In this document: in pieces, positions 1 to 4,211 of the stretch
Layout: each line of letters opens with the position of its first letter
Numbering within the stretch: the stretch's first letter is position 1
Assembly (NCBI GenBank): GCA_016293225.1
Contig: JAEDEQ010000087.1
Span: 1-6,745, forward strand
Source of the DNA: Clostridiaceae bacterium
Lineage (GTDB): Bacteria; Bacillota; Clostridia; Oscillospirales; Acutalibacteraceae
Length of the DNA stretch: 6,745 bases
Reading direction: 5' to 3'
Made by a program: the position numbers and the translations under genes
Notes under the pieces: generated by a model
Told to the model about the DNA's origin: nothing
Seen by the model: only the letters and a program-made list of their open reading frames with translations
Databases searched by the model: none

Positions 1-208
1 TATCCGCTCGCGGATTTCTTGCGGAAGAATATAGGTGTCTGCCCTGTTTTTTGTTCTTTAAACAATATAATAAACGGACTCTGAATAAAAACAAAGAACC
101 TGAAAGTTACCTCCTAAAATCCGCGGAGAAAAGGAAAGCGTAAGCTTGCTTTTTATAGCTATCCGACTGTAAACCATGACAGAGTGTGGTTTAACATTGG
201 AGCGGATT
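1..208 (+). ncRNA. Candidate structured non-coding RNA, 5' end possibly cut by the window edge
   Basis: No protein gene is seen here, but the plus strand has nested complementarity. Positions 2-9 (ATCCGCTC) pair perfectly with 200-207. Directly adjoining, 10-17 pair perfectly with 117-124, so two 8-bp helices could stack end to end. Inside the second helix, 53-59 (GTTCTTT) pair with 93-99, and TAGG 32-35 can meet CCTA 113-116. Inside the first helix, 170-176 (TAAACCA) pair with 187-193, and a small hairpin can form around 134-150. The size of about 207 nt and the multibranch shape recall large clostridial structured RNAs such as the raiA motif. I cannot match the raiA consensus from memory, so that identity is speculative. 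6S RNA is less likely, because it is one long rod with a central bubble. A cis-leader for a plus-strand gene is unlikely, since the next gene, rpsT, is on the other strand. No promoter is visible (it would lie off the left edge), nor a clear terminator after 208. Confidence 0.4.
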
Positions 209-250
209 TGTGTTTCTGAAAACGGGGCTTAGAACCATCTTATGTGTAGG

Positions 251-310
251 CGCACCGGAGACGAAATCAGATTTTTCCCCCGCAAAATCTGATTTCGGAC
301 TCCAAGTGCG
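251..310. repeat. Long imperfect palindrome with a 13-bp perfect core
   Basis: Positions 263-275 (GAAATCAGATTTT) are the exact reverse complement of 284-296, with an 8-nt C-rich loop. The symmetry continues outward: GGAG 257-260 with CTCC 300-303, and CGCAC 251-255 with GTGCG 306-310, separated by short bulges. No T-run follows on either strand, so it does not look like an intrinsic terminator. It lies between the possible RNA at 1-208 and a second palindrome at 333-364. It could be an intergenic repeat, a cruciform-forming site or part of a larger RNA. The sequence alone does not decide. Confidence 0.6.
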
Positions 311-332
311 GCGTACTGAAAAGCGTGTTTTT

Positions 333-364
333 GGTTACTTTTGTCACAACCGACAAAAGTAACC
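333..364. repeat. Perfect 13-bp inverted repeat hairpin
   Basis: Positions 333-345 (GGTTACTTTTGTC) are the exact reverse complement of 352-364, with a 6-nt loop ACAACC. On the plus strand it is preceded by GTGTTTTT and followed by a GC-rich stretch (CCGGCGGAGCGG), so it lacks the trailing T-run of a terminator. The core GGTTACTTTT/AAAAGTAACC resembles intergenic palindromic repeats I have seen in many bacterial genomes. That is recollection and not a search result. A REP-like or MITE-derived sequence is the most plausible reading. Confidence 0.65.
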
Positions 365-494
365 CCGGCGGAGCGGACGGACGTAAAATGAAGAGCAGAA
401 CGTGCGGTTTAAGAACAACTTATAAAAGTATCTCCAAAGCCGAAAAAAGAAAAAAGCTGCCGCAAAACGCAACAGCTGATTTATATAAAGAGAT
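365..494. other. Non-coding stretch with nothing recognised
   Basis: Between the 333-364 palindrome and the rpsT terminator I see no gene with a ribosome binding site, no tRNA and no clear promoter. One 13-base word, GAACGTGCGGTTT at 398-410, recurs at 3407-3419 as the right arm of a terminator hairpin. Its partner arm is absent here, so it is probably chance or the remnant of an old terminator. Confidence 0.4.
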
Positions 495-520
495 AAAAAA
501 GAGACGGAAAAACCGCCTCC
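495..520 (-). terminator. Intrinsic terminator of rpsT
   Basis: Read on the minus strand, GAGGCGG-TTTTT-CCGTCTC (519 down to 501) forms a 7-bp stem with one G-U pair and a 5-nt loop. It is followed at once by six Ts (500-495). It begins 14 bases after the rpsT stop codon. This is a textbook intrinsic terminator and marks the end of a single-gene transcript. Confidence 0.85.
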
Positions 521-533
521 CCTTTAAATGCAA

Positions 534-794
534 TTATTTTGAAGCATTGAGCTTAAGAACAAGGGCTGATTTCTTTCTTGCAGCGTTGTTCTTGTGAAGA
601 AGTCCCTTGGCAACAGCCTGGTCGATCTTCTTAACGGCAGCGGTGACAACAGCTTCTTTGTCTGCTGCATTAGCTTCGATAGCAGCGTTAGCCTTTTTCA
701 AAGCGGTCTTGAGAGCAGAATTGGCGCTCTTGTTGCGGGCCTGCTTTGTTGCGTTAACGAGTACGCGCTTTTTAGCTGATTTGATATTCGGCAT
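534..794 (-). CDS. rpsT: 30S ribosomal protein S20 (bS20)
   Basis: The 86-residue product is a small-subunit protein that binds 16S rRNA early in 30S assembly. The sequence is typical of the family: it begins MPNIKSAKKRVLVN, is rich in Lys and Ala, is predicted to be almost entirely helical, and ends in the conserved NNAARKKSALVLKLN segment. Length matches the usual 85-90 residues. The frame stays open upstream to 896, but ATG at 794 is chosen because the protein then starts at the conserved MPNIKSA. It also has a strong GGGAGGTG site (810-803) 8 nt before it; the upstream extension has no family resemblance. The gene is monocistronic, with a promoter at 826-854 and a terminator at 495-520. 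It diverges from gpr, an association common in spore-forming Firmicutes. Confidence 0.97.
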   Translation of the reverse strand: MPNIKSAKKRVLVNATKQARNKSANSALKTALKKANAAIEANAADKEAVVTAAVKKIDQAVAKGLLHKNNAARKKSALVLKLNASK

Positions 795-825
795 TTCCGG
801 TACACCTCCCTTAATACAATTACAG

Positions 826-854
826 ATAATAACATCTTTCAAAAGAAAATGCAA
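826..854 (-). promoter_or_regulatory. Sigma-A-type promoter of rpsT
   Basis: On the minus strand TTGCAT (854-849) is followed by a 17-bp spacer and TATTAT (831-826). A TG dinucleotide one base before the -10 makes it an extended -10. The -35 is only a partial match; the spacing and extended -10 make it convincing. The predicted start is near 819, a few bases before the ribosome binding site at 810-803, so the leader is too short for an S20 autoregulatory structure. Confidence 0.65.
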
Positions 855-870
855 GTGATTTCGGCATTTT

Positions 871-901
871 TGGATATACTTTTTCAGAAGTGACAATAAT
901 G
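871..901 (+). promoter_or_regulatory. Candidate forespore (sigma-F/sigma-G-type) promoter of gpr
   Basis: TGGATA (871-876), a 15-bp spacer and GACAATAATG (892-901) match the sigma-F pattern as I recall it (WGCATA, about 15 bp, GGNRAYAMTW) at 5 of 6 and 8 of 10 positions. In Bacillus subtilis gpr is transcribed in the forespore by sigma-F and sigma-G, so the position makes sense. No good sigma-A promoter is visible in front of gpr on this strand. The predicted start is about 908, giving a leader of about 37 nt. The match was made by eye against a degenerate consensus. Confidence 0.4.
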
Positions 902-933
902 ATACTATATTTTTTTGAATTTTTCAACAGTTT

Positions 934-937
934 GGAG
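934..937 (+). promoter_or_regulatory. Ribosome binding site deciding the gpr start
   Basis: GGAG lies 7 nt before ATG 945. The frame is also open from a TTG at 915, but that codon has only T-rich sequence in front of it and would leave almost no leader if transcription starts near 908. ATG 945 is therefore preferred. Confidence 0.75.
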
Positions 938-944
938 CAAAAAA

Positions 945-1838
945 ATGAATTTCAGAACAGATTTGGCTCTTGAAAAGCGGGAAAACCTCTCCTCGTGCGA
1001 GGTGGACGGAGTAATTTCAAAAAGGGAAGAGAGAAAAGGCGTTGTCGTTACGACAATAACAGTCACAAACGAGAACGGCGCAAAGGCGCTCGGAAAGCCT
1101 GTCGGAAAATATATCACGCTTGAGGTGACGCCGTTCATGAAAAACGCCGACCTTTCCGACGGGAGGATTGAAGTGCTGGCCGAAGAGCTTTTGAAGCTGC
1201 TGCCGAAGGAGGGAACAGTGCTTGCCGCAGGCCTCGGTAACGAGAGCATAACGCCCGATGCGCTCGGACCGAAGTGCATTTCACTGCTGCTTGCAACGCG
1301 CCACATTAAAAAGGAGCTTGCAAAGTCGCTCGGACTCATGCCGTTGCGTCCGGTTGCGGGGATAGTTCCGGGCGTGCTCGGAAAAACTGGGATTGAAACC
1401 TCGGAGATAATTGAAGCCGTTGCAAAAAAAATCCGCCCCTGCGCGCTTATCGTTATAGACGCGCTCGCTTCAAGGCGGCTTTCAAGGCTGGGAACAACCG
1501 TTCAGCTCACGGACACCGGAATTTCGCCCGGCTCCGGCGTTGGAAACACGCGCACGGAGATAAGCTCAAAAACGCTCGGGATACCGGTTGTTGCCGTTGG
1601 CGTTCCCACCGTTGTTGACGGAGCAACGCTTGCCTTCGATCTCCTTGAAAGCACGGGGGCAAACGCGGCAAAGGCGCTTGAAAAGCTCGGCGACCACGGA
1701 CGGGAGAGACTGATGATGGTTACGCCAAAGGAAATTGACCTTGTTATTGACCGCGCGGCAGAGCTTATCGCAATGGGAATCAACAGCGCAATGCAACGGG
1801 AAATGGCGCTTGAGGATATAATTGCAATAGTCAAATGA
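945..1838 (+). CDS. gpr: Germination protease GPR (spore protease)
   Basis: The 297-residue product belongs to the GPR family, endopeptidases that start degradation of small acid-soluble spore proteins when a spore germinates, releasing amino acids and freeing the DNA. Family hallmarks are clear: RTDLALE at residues 4-10 (the autoprocessing site), EVDGVISK (19-26), GLGNESITPDALGPK (96-110) with Asp105, VAGIVPGVLGKTGIETSEI (137-155), IDALASRR (171-178) with Asp172, TGISPGSGVGN (191-201) and MVTPKEIDLVID (258-269). Asp105 and Asp172 correspond to the two aspartates implicated in activity in the Bacillus megaterium enzyme. The protein is shorter than the Bacillus form of about 370 residues because it lacks most of the insert between residues of about 230 and 258. 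If autocleavage follows the aspartate of RTD, the propeptide is only 6 residues, against 15 in Bacillus. spoIIP follows after 108 bp on the same strand. Confidence 0.96.
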   Translation: MNFRTDLALEKRENLSSCEVDGVISKREERKGVVVTTITVTNENGAKALGKPVGKYITLEVTPFMKNADLSDGRIEVLAEELLKLLPKEGTVLAAGLGNESITPDALGPKCISLLLATRHIKKELAKSLGLMPLRPVAGIVPGVLGKTGIETSEIIEAVAKKIRPCALIVIDALASRRLSRLGTTVQLTDTGISPGSGVGNTRTEISSKTLGIPVVAVGVPTVVDGATLAFDLLESTGANAAKALEKLGDHGRERLMMVTPKEIDLVIDRAAELIAMGINSAMQREMALEDIIAIVK

Positions 1839-1872
1839 CCGAAAGAGCATTTTACTCCTTTCGCTCTCAGGT

Positions 1873-1901
1873 GAATTTTAACCGGCTGTTCCTCATAAAG
1901 A
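1873..1901 (+). promoter_or_regulatory. Candidate sigma-E promoter of spoIIP
   Basis: GAATTTT (1873-1879), a 14-bp spacer and CATAAAGA (1894-1901) fit the sigma-E pattern as I recall it (KMATATT, 14 bp, CATACANT) at 6 of 7 and 6 of 8 positions with the expected spacing. SpoIIP is made in the mother cell under sigma-E in Bacillus, which fits the location 46 bp before the gene. Read-through from gpr is also possible: the 108-bp gap has only a weak GAAAG/CTTTC hairpin near 1841-1865 and no T-run terminator. Confidence 0.4.
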
Positions 1902-1936
1902 TATAGGGAGTGGTGTTAACCAAACGCTGTGTCCAT

Positions 1937-1941
1937 GGAGG
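1937..1941 (+). promoter_or_regulatory. Ribosome binding site deciding the spoIIP start
   Basis: GGAGG lies 5 nt before ATG 1947. Two earlier in-frame starts exist, GTG 1929 and ATG 1935, but this GGAGG lies inside the codons right after ATG 1935, and neither earlier start has a comparable site in front of it. From ATG 1947 the protein begins MKKKKPALIK, a natural basic N-terminus before the membrane anchor. Confidence 0.75.
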
Positions 1942-1946
1942 AAATT

Positions 1947-3098
1947 ATGAAAAAGAAAAAGCCTGCTCTGATAAAACCCGTTTTGTGTGTGTTGTGCGTC
2001 GGCGTCTGCACGCTCCTGCTTTGGAAGTTCGGCAGTCAGGCGCCGGAGGTTTTTGCGTCGGTTGCAGTAAAAAGCGCACAGCTGTATCTTCCGCACGCGG
2101 CGGTCACCCTTAAAAGCGAAAGCGAAAAAACGGACAAGGCTCAGGCAACGGAAAAAGCAGCGGCAAAATCCGCCGCAAAGGTCGGCAAAGCCGGAAAGGA
2201 GAAAGCGGACGACGGCGCAAACACCTCCTCCTTGAGTGATACGCCGGAGGATATCGCCGCCTTGATGAAAGAGGCAAAGCAGCAAAGCAAAAACGACAAA
2301 AAGGACGGTAGCATCTCCGAGTGGCAGTACACAAACGAGGGCGTGACGGACAAATTCGGCGCGGTAAAGGTTAAGAATGTCAACAAAACCCGGATAAACA
2401 TTGAACAGCTGCTTGAGCAGAAAGCGGATCTTTCGGTCAGCGGCGACAAACCCTCGGTGCTTATTTTTCACACCCACACAACAGAGACCTACCAGCTTGT
2501 TGACCGCGATTTTTATCCCACAAACAATGTTACCCGCAGTGAGGATGAGGGCAGAAACATGGTGCGCATCGGAAAGGCGATCTGCGAGCAGCTTGAAAAG
2601 GCCGGAATCGGCTATATCCACGATAAAAAGATTCATGACAAGCGCTACACGGGCGCCTATGACAATTCTCGCGAGACAGCTGTGGAGTATCTGAAAAAAT
2701 ATCCCTCAATTCAGGTTGTGCTTGACGTTCACCGAGACGCTATTGAGCGCACAGACGGAACAAAAATCCGCCCCGTTGCAGAGATAAACGGCAAAAAGGC
2801 GGCTCAGATAATGATAATCAGCGGATGCCAGGAGGAGGGAAACGGACTGACCGACTTTCCGGACTGGAAGCAGAACCTTGTTTTTGCCCTTCAGCTTCAG
2901 AAAATTGCCGAGGAAAGCTTTGAGGGGCTTATGCGGCCGCTCTACTTCTGTCCGCGTATGTATAACATGAATCTTACCCACTGCTCGCTGCTGCTTGAAA
3001 TCGGCAGCGATTCAAACACGCTTGAGCAGGCGGAGTATTCCGGGCAGTGCATCGGAAACGCGCTTGCAAAGCTTCTTAAAAACTATACGGAGGAATAA
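1947..3098 (+). CDS. spoIIP: Stage II sporulation protein P, peptidoglycan hydrolase
   Basis: The 383-residue membrane-anchored cell-wall hydrolase of the SpoIIP family is known to act as amidase and endopeptidase with SpoIID and SpoIIM, thinning septal peptidoglycan and driving membrane migration in forespore engulfment. The N-terminus is basic (KKKK), then a hydrophobic anchor spans residues 11-26. A low-complexity Lys/Ala/Glu linker (about 56-93) and a variable stretch lead to the catalytic domain (about 168-380). There FHTHTTETY (174-182, His175 and Glu180), LDVHRDA (259-265, His262) and LLEIGSDSNT (349-358, Glu351) give the metal-binding and catalytic residues expected of this amidase fold. 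The usual GRNMVRIG (202-209) and MYNMNL (338-343) segments are present. It follows gpr as in other spore formers. Its stop codon shares its last base with the next start, and its 3' end supplies that gene's ribosome binding site. Confidence 0.96.
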   Translation: MKKKKPALIKPVLCVLCVGVCTLLLWKFGSQAPEVFASVAVKSAQLYLPHAAVTLKSESEKTDKAQATEKAAAKSAAKVGKAGKEKADDGANTSSLSDTPEDIAALMKEAKQQSKNDKKDGSISEWQYTNEGVTDKFGAVKVKNVNKTRINIEQLLEQKADLSVSGDKPSVLIFHTHTTETYQLVDRDFYPTNNVTRSEDEGRNMVRIGKAICEQLEKAGIGYIHDKKIHDKRYTGAYDNSRETAVEYLKKYPSIQVVLDVHRDAIERTDGTKIRPVAEINGKKAAQIMIISGCQEEGNGLTDFPDWKQNLVFALQLQKIAEESFEGLMRPLYFCPRMYNMNLTHCSLLLEIGSDSNTLEQAEYSGQCIGNALAKLLKNYTEE

Positions 3099-3337
3099 TG
3101 GAGGAAAGCAGAAAAAACATGAGGGCGTTCTGCTTTTGCACAACGCTGATTTTTTCGCTGACGGTAATTATTGCCGGAGCGCTGACTGTCCGCGAAAGGA
3201 CGCGGAAAATGATCTACGGAACGGATTACGCCGTGCTTGCGTTCAGAATGGGGGCACAGAGCATTTATGAGGAAACGCGGCAAAACGAGCTTGTTGTTGA
3301 CCTGTCGTTTTTGAACGATATAATCGAATTGTCATAG
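3098..3337 (+). CDS. Small single-span membrane protein, translationally coupled to spoIIP
   Basis: This 79-residue protein is one I do not recognise. Its ATG overlaps the spoIIP stop by one base (TAATG), and a GGAGG at 3089-3093 inside the spoIIP 3' end lies 4 nt before it, so translation is very probably coupled. Residues 1-9 are charged (MEESRKNMR) and 10-31 form one hydrophobic span containing two cysteines (FCFC). A basic stretch follows (RERTRK, 32-37), then a tail of about 42 residues with an aromatic/hydrophobic segment (MIYGTDYAVLAFRMG) and an acidic, possibly helical C-terminus (ELVVDLSFLNDIIELS). The basic residues on both sides leave topology uncertain. In Bacillus the gene after spoIIP is lepA, so this is a lineage-specific neighbour. 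A role in engulfment or in modulating the SpoIIP complex is inference from coupling alone. The alternative start ATG 3119 is less well placed. Confidence 0.8.
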   Translation: MEESRKNMRAFCFCTTLIFSLTVIIAGALTVRERTRKMIYGTDYAVLAFRMGAQSIYEETRQNELVVDLSFLNDIIELS

Positions 3338-3340
3338 GAA

Positions 3341-3371
3341 AGGGCTGTTCTGCGTTTTCAAAACAGTCCCT
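3341..3371 (+). terminator. Hairpin just after the sporulation cluster
   Basis: AGGG 3341-3344 pairs with CCCT 3368-3371 and CTGTT 3345-3349 with AACAG 3362-3366, leaving one bulged T. It starts 3 bp after the stop codon of the small membrane protein gene. No T-run follows, so it may act as an mRNA 3' stabiliser or a weak terminator. A better terminator lies just downstream at 3385-3419. Confidence 0.45.
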
Positions 3372-3384
3372 CGGAGCAAAAATC

Positions 3385-3423
3385 AACCGCACGCTTACCG
3401 TATGGCGAACGTGCGGTTTGTTT
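3385..3423. terminator. Bidirectional intrinsic terminator between convergent genes
   Basis: AACCGCACG (3385-3393) and CGTGCGGTT (3410-3418) form a perfect 9-bp stem with a 16-nt loop. On the plus strand it is followed by TGTTTT. On the minus strand it is followed by GATTTTTGC (3384 down). It can therefore end both the gpr-spoIIP cluster and the convergent gene at 3477-3947. Confidence 0.75.
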
Positions 3424-3430
3424 TGCTGTC

Positions 3431-3450
3431 AAAGCCGGCTGCGGCTTTTT
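3431..3450. terminator. Second GC-rich hairpin in the convergent intergenic region
   Basis: AAAGCCG (3431-3437) and CGGCTTT (3442-3448) form a 7-bp stem with a GCTG loop followed by TT. A competing fold pairs GCCGGC 3434-3439 with the same word at 3456-3461. It is compact and terminator-like on both strands, with only a short T-tail on the minus strand. It probably backs up 3385-3423. Confidence 0.5.
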
Positions 3451-3476
3451 CCGTGGCCGGCAAGCTGCAAGGCGGT

Positions 3477-3947
3477 TCAGGAAACCGAGGGAATTTCATC
3501 TGCGGCAACATTGAAAGTGAAGGTTGCGCTGCCGGTCTTTTGCTCGGAATAACCGGTGCTCTTATAGCTGACGGTTATGCGGTATGTTCCCGAAGTGAGC
3601 GAAACTTCCTCACCTTTGCTGTTGACAAATTCAACGTGCAGGGTGGTTTTCTCTGTCGGATAAAGCTTGTAGTTTTCAATTCCGTCGCTGTAATACTGAC
3701 GGAACGGAACGGAAACCCACTGTCCCTTGCCGAGTTCAACGGCTTCTCTTTCAATGCTGTCAACCTTTACCTTGATGTCAAGGCGATAGCCGGTCTTGTT
3801 TTCAAAAACAAATTCGGCTCTTGTTGAGCTTTCGGTAATGGCCTTTTCCGGGGCAAGATTGGCTTTTGACATATCTCCGGCAACAAAGAACGATACGATG
3901 AACAAAATGAGAGCAACAAATTTCTGAATGTAATTTCCTCCGAACAT
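3477..3947 (-). CDS. Predicted secreted or membrane-anchored beta-rich protein of unknown function
   Basis: The 156-residue product is not recognised. Residues 8-24 form a hydrophobic segment after a Lys (QKFVALILFIVSFFVAG), a signal peptide or N-terminal anchor. A cut near residues 24-29 is possible, but no lipobox cysteine is present. The rest (about 40-147) has the alternating hydrophobic/polar pattern of beta strands: AEFVFENKTGYRLDIKVKV, TTLHVEFVNSKGEEVSL, GTYRITVSY and SATFTFNV. Together these suggest one Ig-like or similar beta-sandwich domain outside the membrane. The strand-turn NKTGY (50-54) and LTSGTYRITVSY (117-128) look like those of bacterial extracellular Ig-like folds, but I cannot name a family. 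The start at 3947 is supported by GGAGG (3959-3955) 7 nt upstream. The gene has its own promoter (4016-4044) and converges on the sporulation cluster. No link to sporulation is visible. Confidence 0.8.
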   Translation of the reverse strand: MFGGNYIQKFVALILFIVSFFVAGDMSKANLAPEKAITESSTRAEFVFENKTGYRLDIKVKVDSIEREAVELGKGQWVSVPFRQYYSDGIENYKLYPTEKTTLHVEFVNSKGEEVSLTSGTYRITVSYKSTGYSEQKTGSATFTFNVAADEIPSVS

Positions 3948-4015
3948 ATTAAATCCTCCATACTAAGATTTTGTCTGCCTTTGAACACGGCTGCGTTCAA
4001 AGTATCGACTAATTT

Positions 4016-4044
4016 ATAATATCACAAAATGGAAGCTTTGTCAA
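4016..4044 (-). promoter_or_regulatory. Sigma-A promoter of the secreted beta-rich protein gene
   Basis: On the minus strand a perfect TTGACA (4044-4039) is followed by a 17-bp spacer and TATTAT (4021-4016), with a TG one base before the -10. This is near consensus and should be strong. The predicted start is about 4009, giving a leader of about 60 nt before the gene. A 14-bp palindrome lies just upstream of the -35 (4049-4062). Confidence 0.8.
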
Positions 4045-4048
4045 ACAT

Positions 4049-4062
4049 AAACAGCGCTGTTT
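4049..4062. promoter_or_regulatory. 14-bp perfect palindrome, possible operator
   Basis: AAACAGCGCTGTTT reads the same on both strands. It sits 4 bp upstream of the -35 box of the minus-strand promoter and about 85 bp upstream of the divergent S-component promoter. The placement suits a dimeric transcription factor. It does not match the Firmicute LexA box as I know it, and I cannot assign a regulator. Chance is possible but not likely at this length. Confidence 0.4.
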
Positions 4063-4133
4063 TGACTAAAATAATTTTTCTTCATTTTGTCTTAACAAAT
4101 TCGGCCTGCGTATTTTCCGAAGCAGGGTCGAAA

Positions 4134-4159
4134 CTTTCAAAAAGCGCTTGACTTGAAAG
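4134..4159. promoter_or_regulatory. 7-bp inverted repeat over the S-component promoter -35
   Basis: CTTTCAA (4134-4140) and TTGAAAG (4153-4159) are perfect inverted arms separated by 12 bp. The -35 box (4148-4153) lies between and touches the right arm. A dimeric repressor bound here would block RNA polymerase. No regulator can be named. Confidence 0.35.
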
Positions 4160-4176
4160 CGATTTTATTGTTTAAT
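4148..4176 (+). promoter_or_regulatory. Sigma-A promoter of the ECF S-component gene
   Basis: TTGACT (4148-4153), a 17-bp spacer and TTTAAT (4171-4176) each match consensus at 5 of 6 positions. The predicted start is near 4183, leaving a leader of about 29 nt. That is too short for a riboswitch, which is notable because many S components for vitamins are riboswitch controlled. Confidence 0.7.
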
Positions 4177-4211
4177 GGTTACATTATTTTTATTTGTAAG
4201 GAGCGATCTTT

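Noticed and set aside
106..116. TAGGAGGTAAC on the minus strand as a ribosome binding site for a leftward gene
   Set aside because: No ATG, GTG or TTG lies at a usable distance after it, and no open frame follows on the minus strand.
263..296. Palindrome as an intrinsic terminator of the candidate RNA
   Set aside because: Stem is strong, but neither strand has a T-run after it.
325..597. 90-residue plus-strand open frame
   Set aside because: It begins at a GTG with no ribosome binding site and runs through the 333-364 palindrome and the rpsT terminator into the antisense of rpsT. Composition is Lys/Arg-rich without domain character.
795..896. N-terminal extension of rpsT to 896
   Set aside because: Codons upstream of ATG 794 cover the ribosome binding site and promoter and do not resemble S20. 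The conserved protein starts MPNIKSA.
898..910. GATACTA (901-907) as a sigma-G -10 box
   Set aside because: No -35 of the right form occurs at 17-18 bp upstream. The alternative pair 871-876 and 892-901 fits better.
905..1339. 144-residue minus-strand frame opposite gpr
   Set aside because: It is a shadow of gpr with Ser/Phe-rich composition, no ribosome binding site and no family features.
1893..2636. 247-residue minus-strand frame opposite spoIIP
   Set aside because: It is antisense to a well-conserved gene and its Cys/Phe/Arg-rich product looks like a complementary-strand artefact.
3402..3827. 141-residue plus-strand frame opposite the secreted protein gene
   Set aside because: It starts in the terminator loop and has no ribosome binding site. 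The minus-strand frame has a GGAGG site, a signal-like segment and a consensus promoter, so that frame is the gene.
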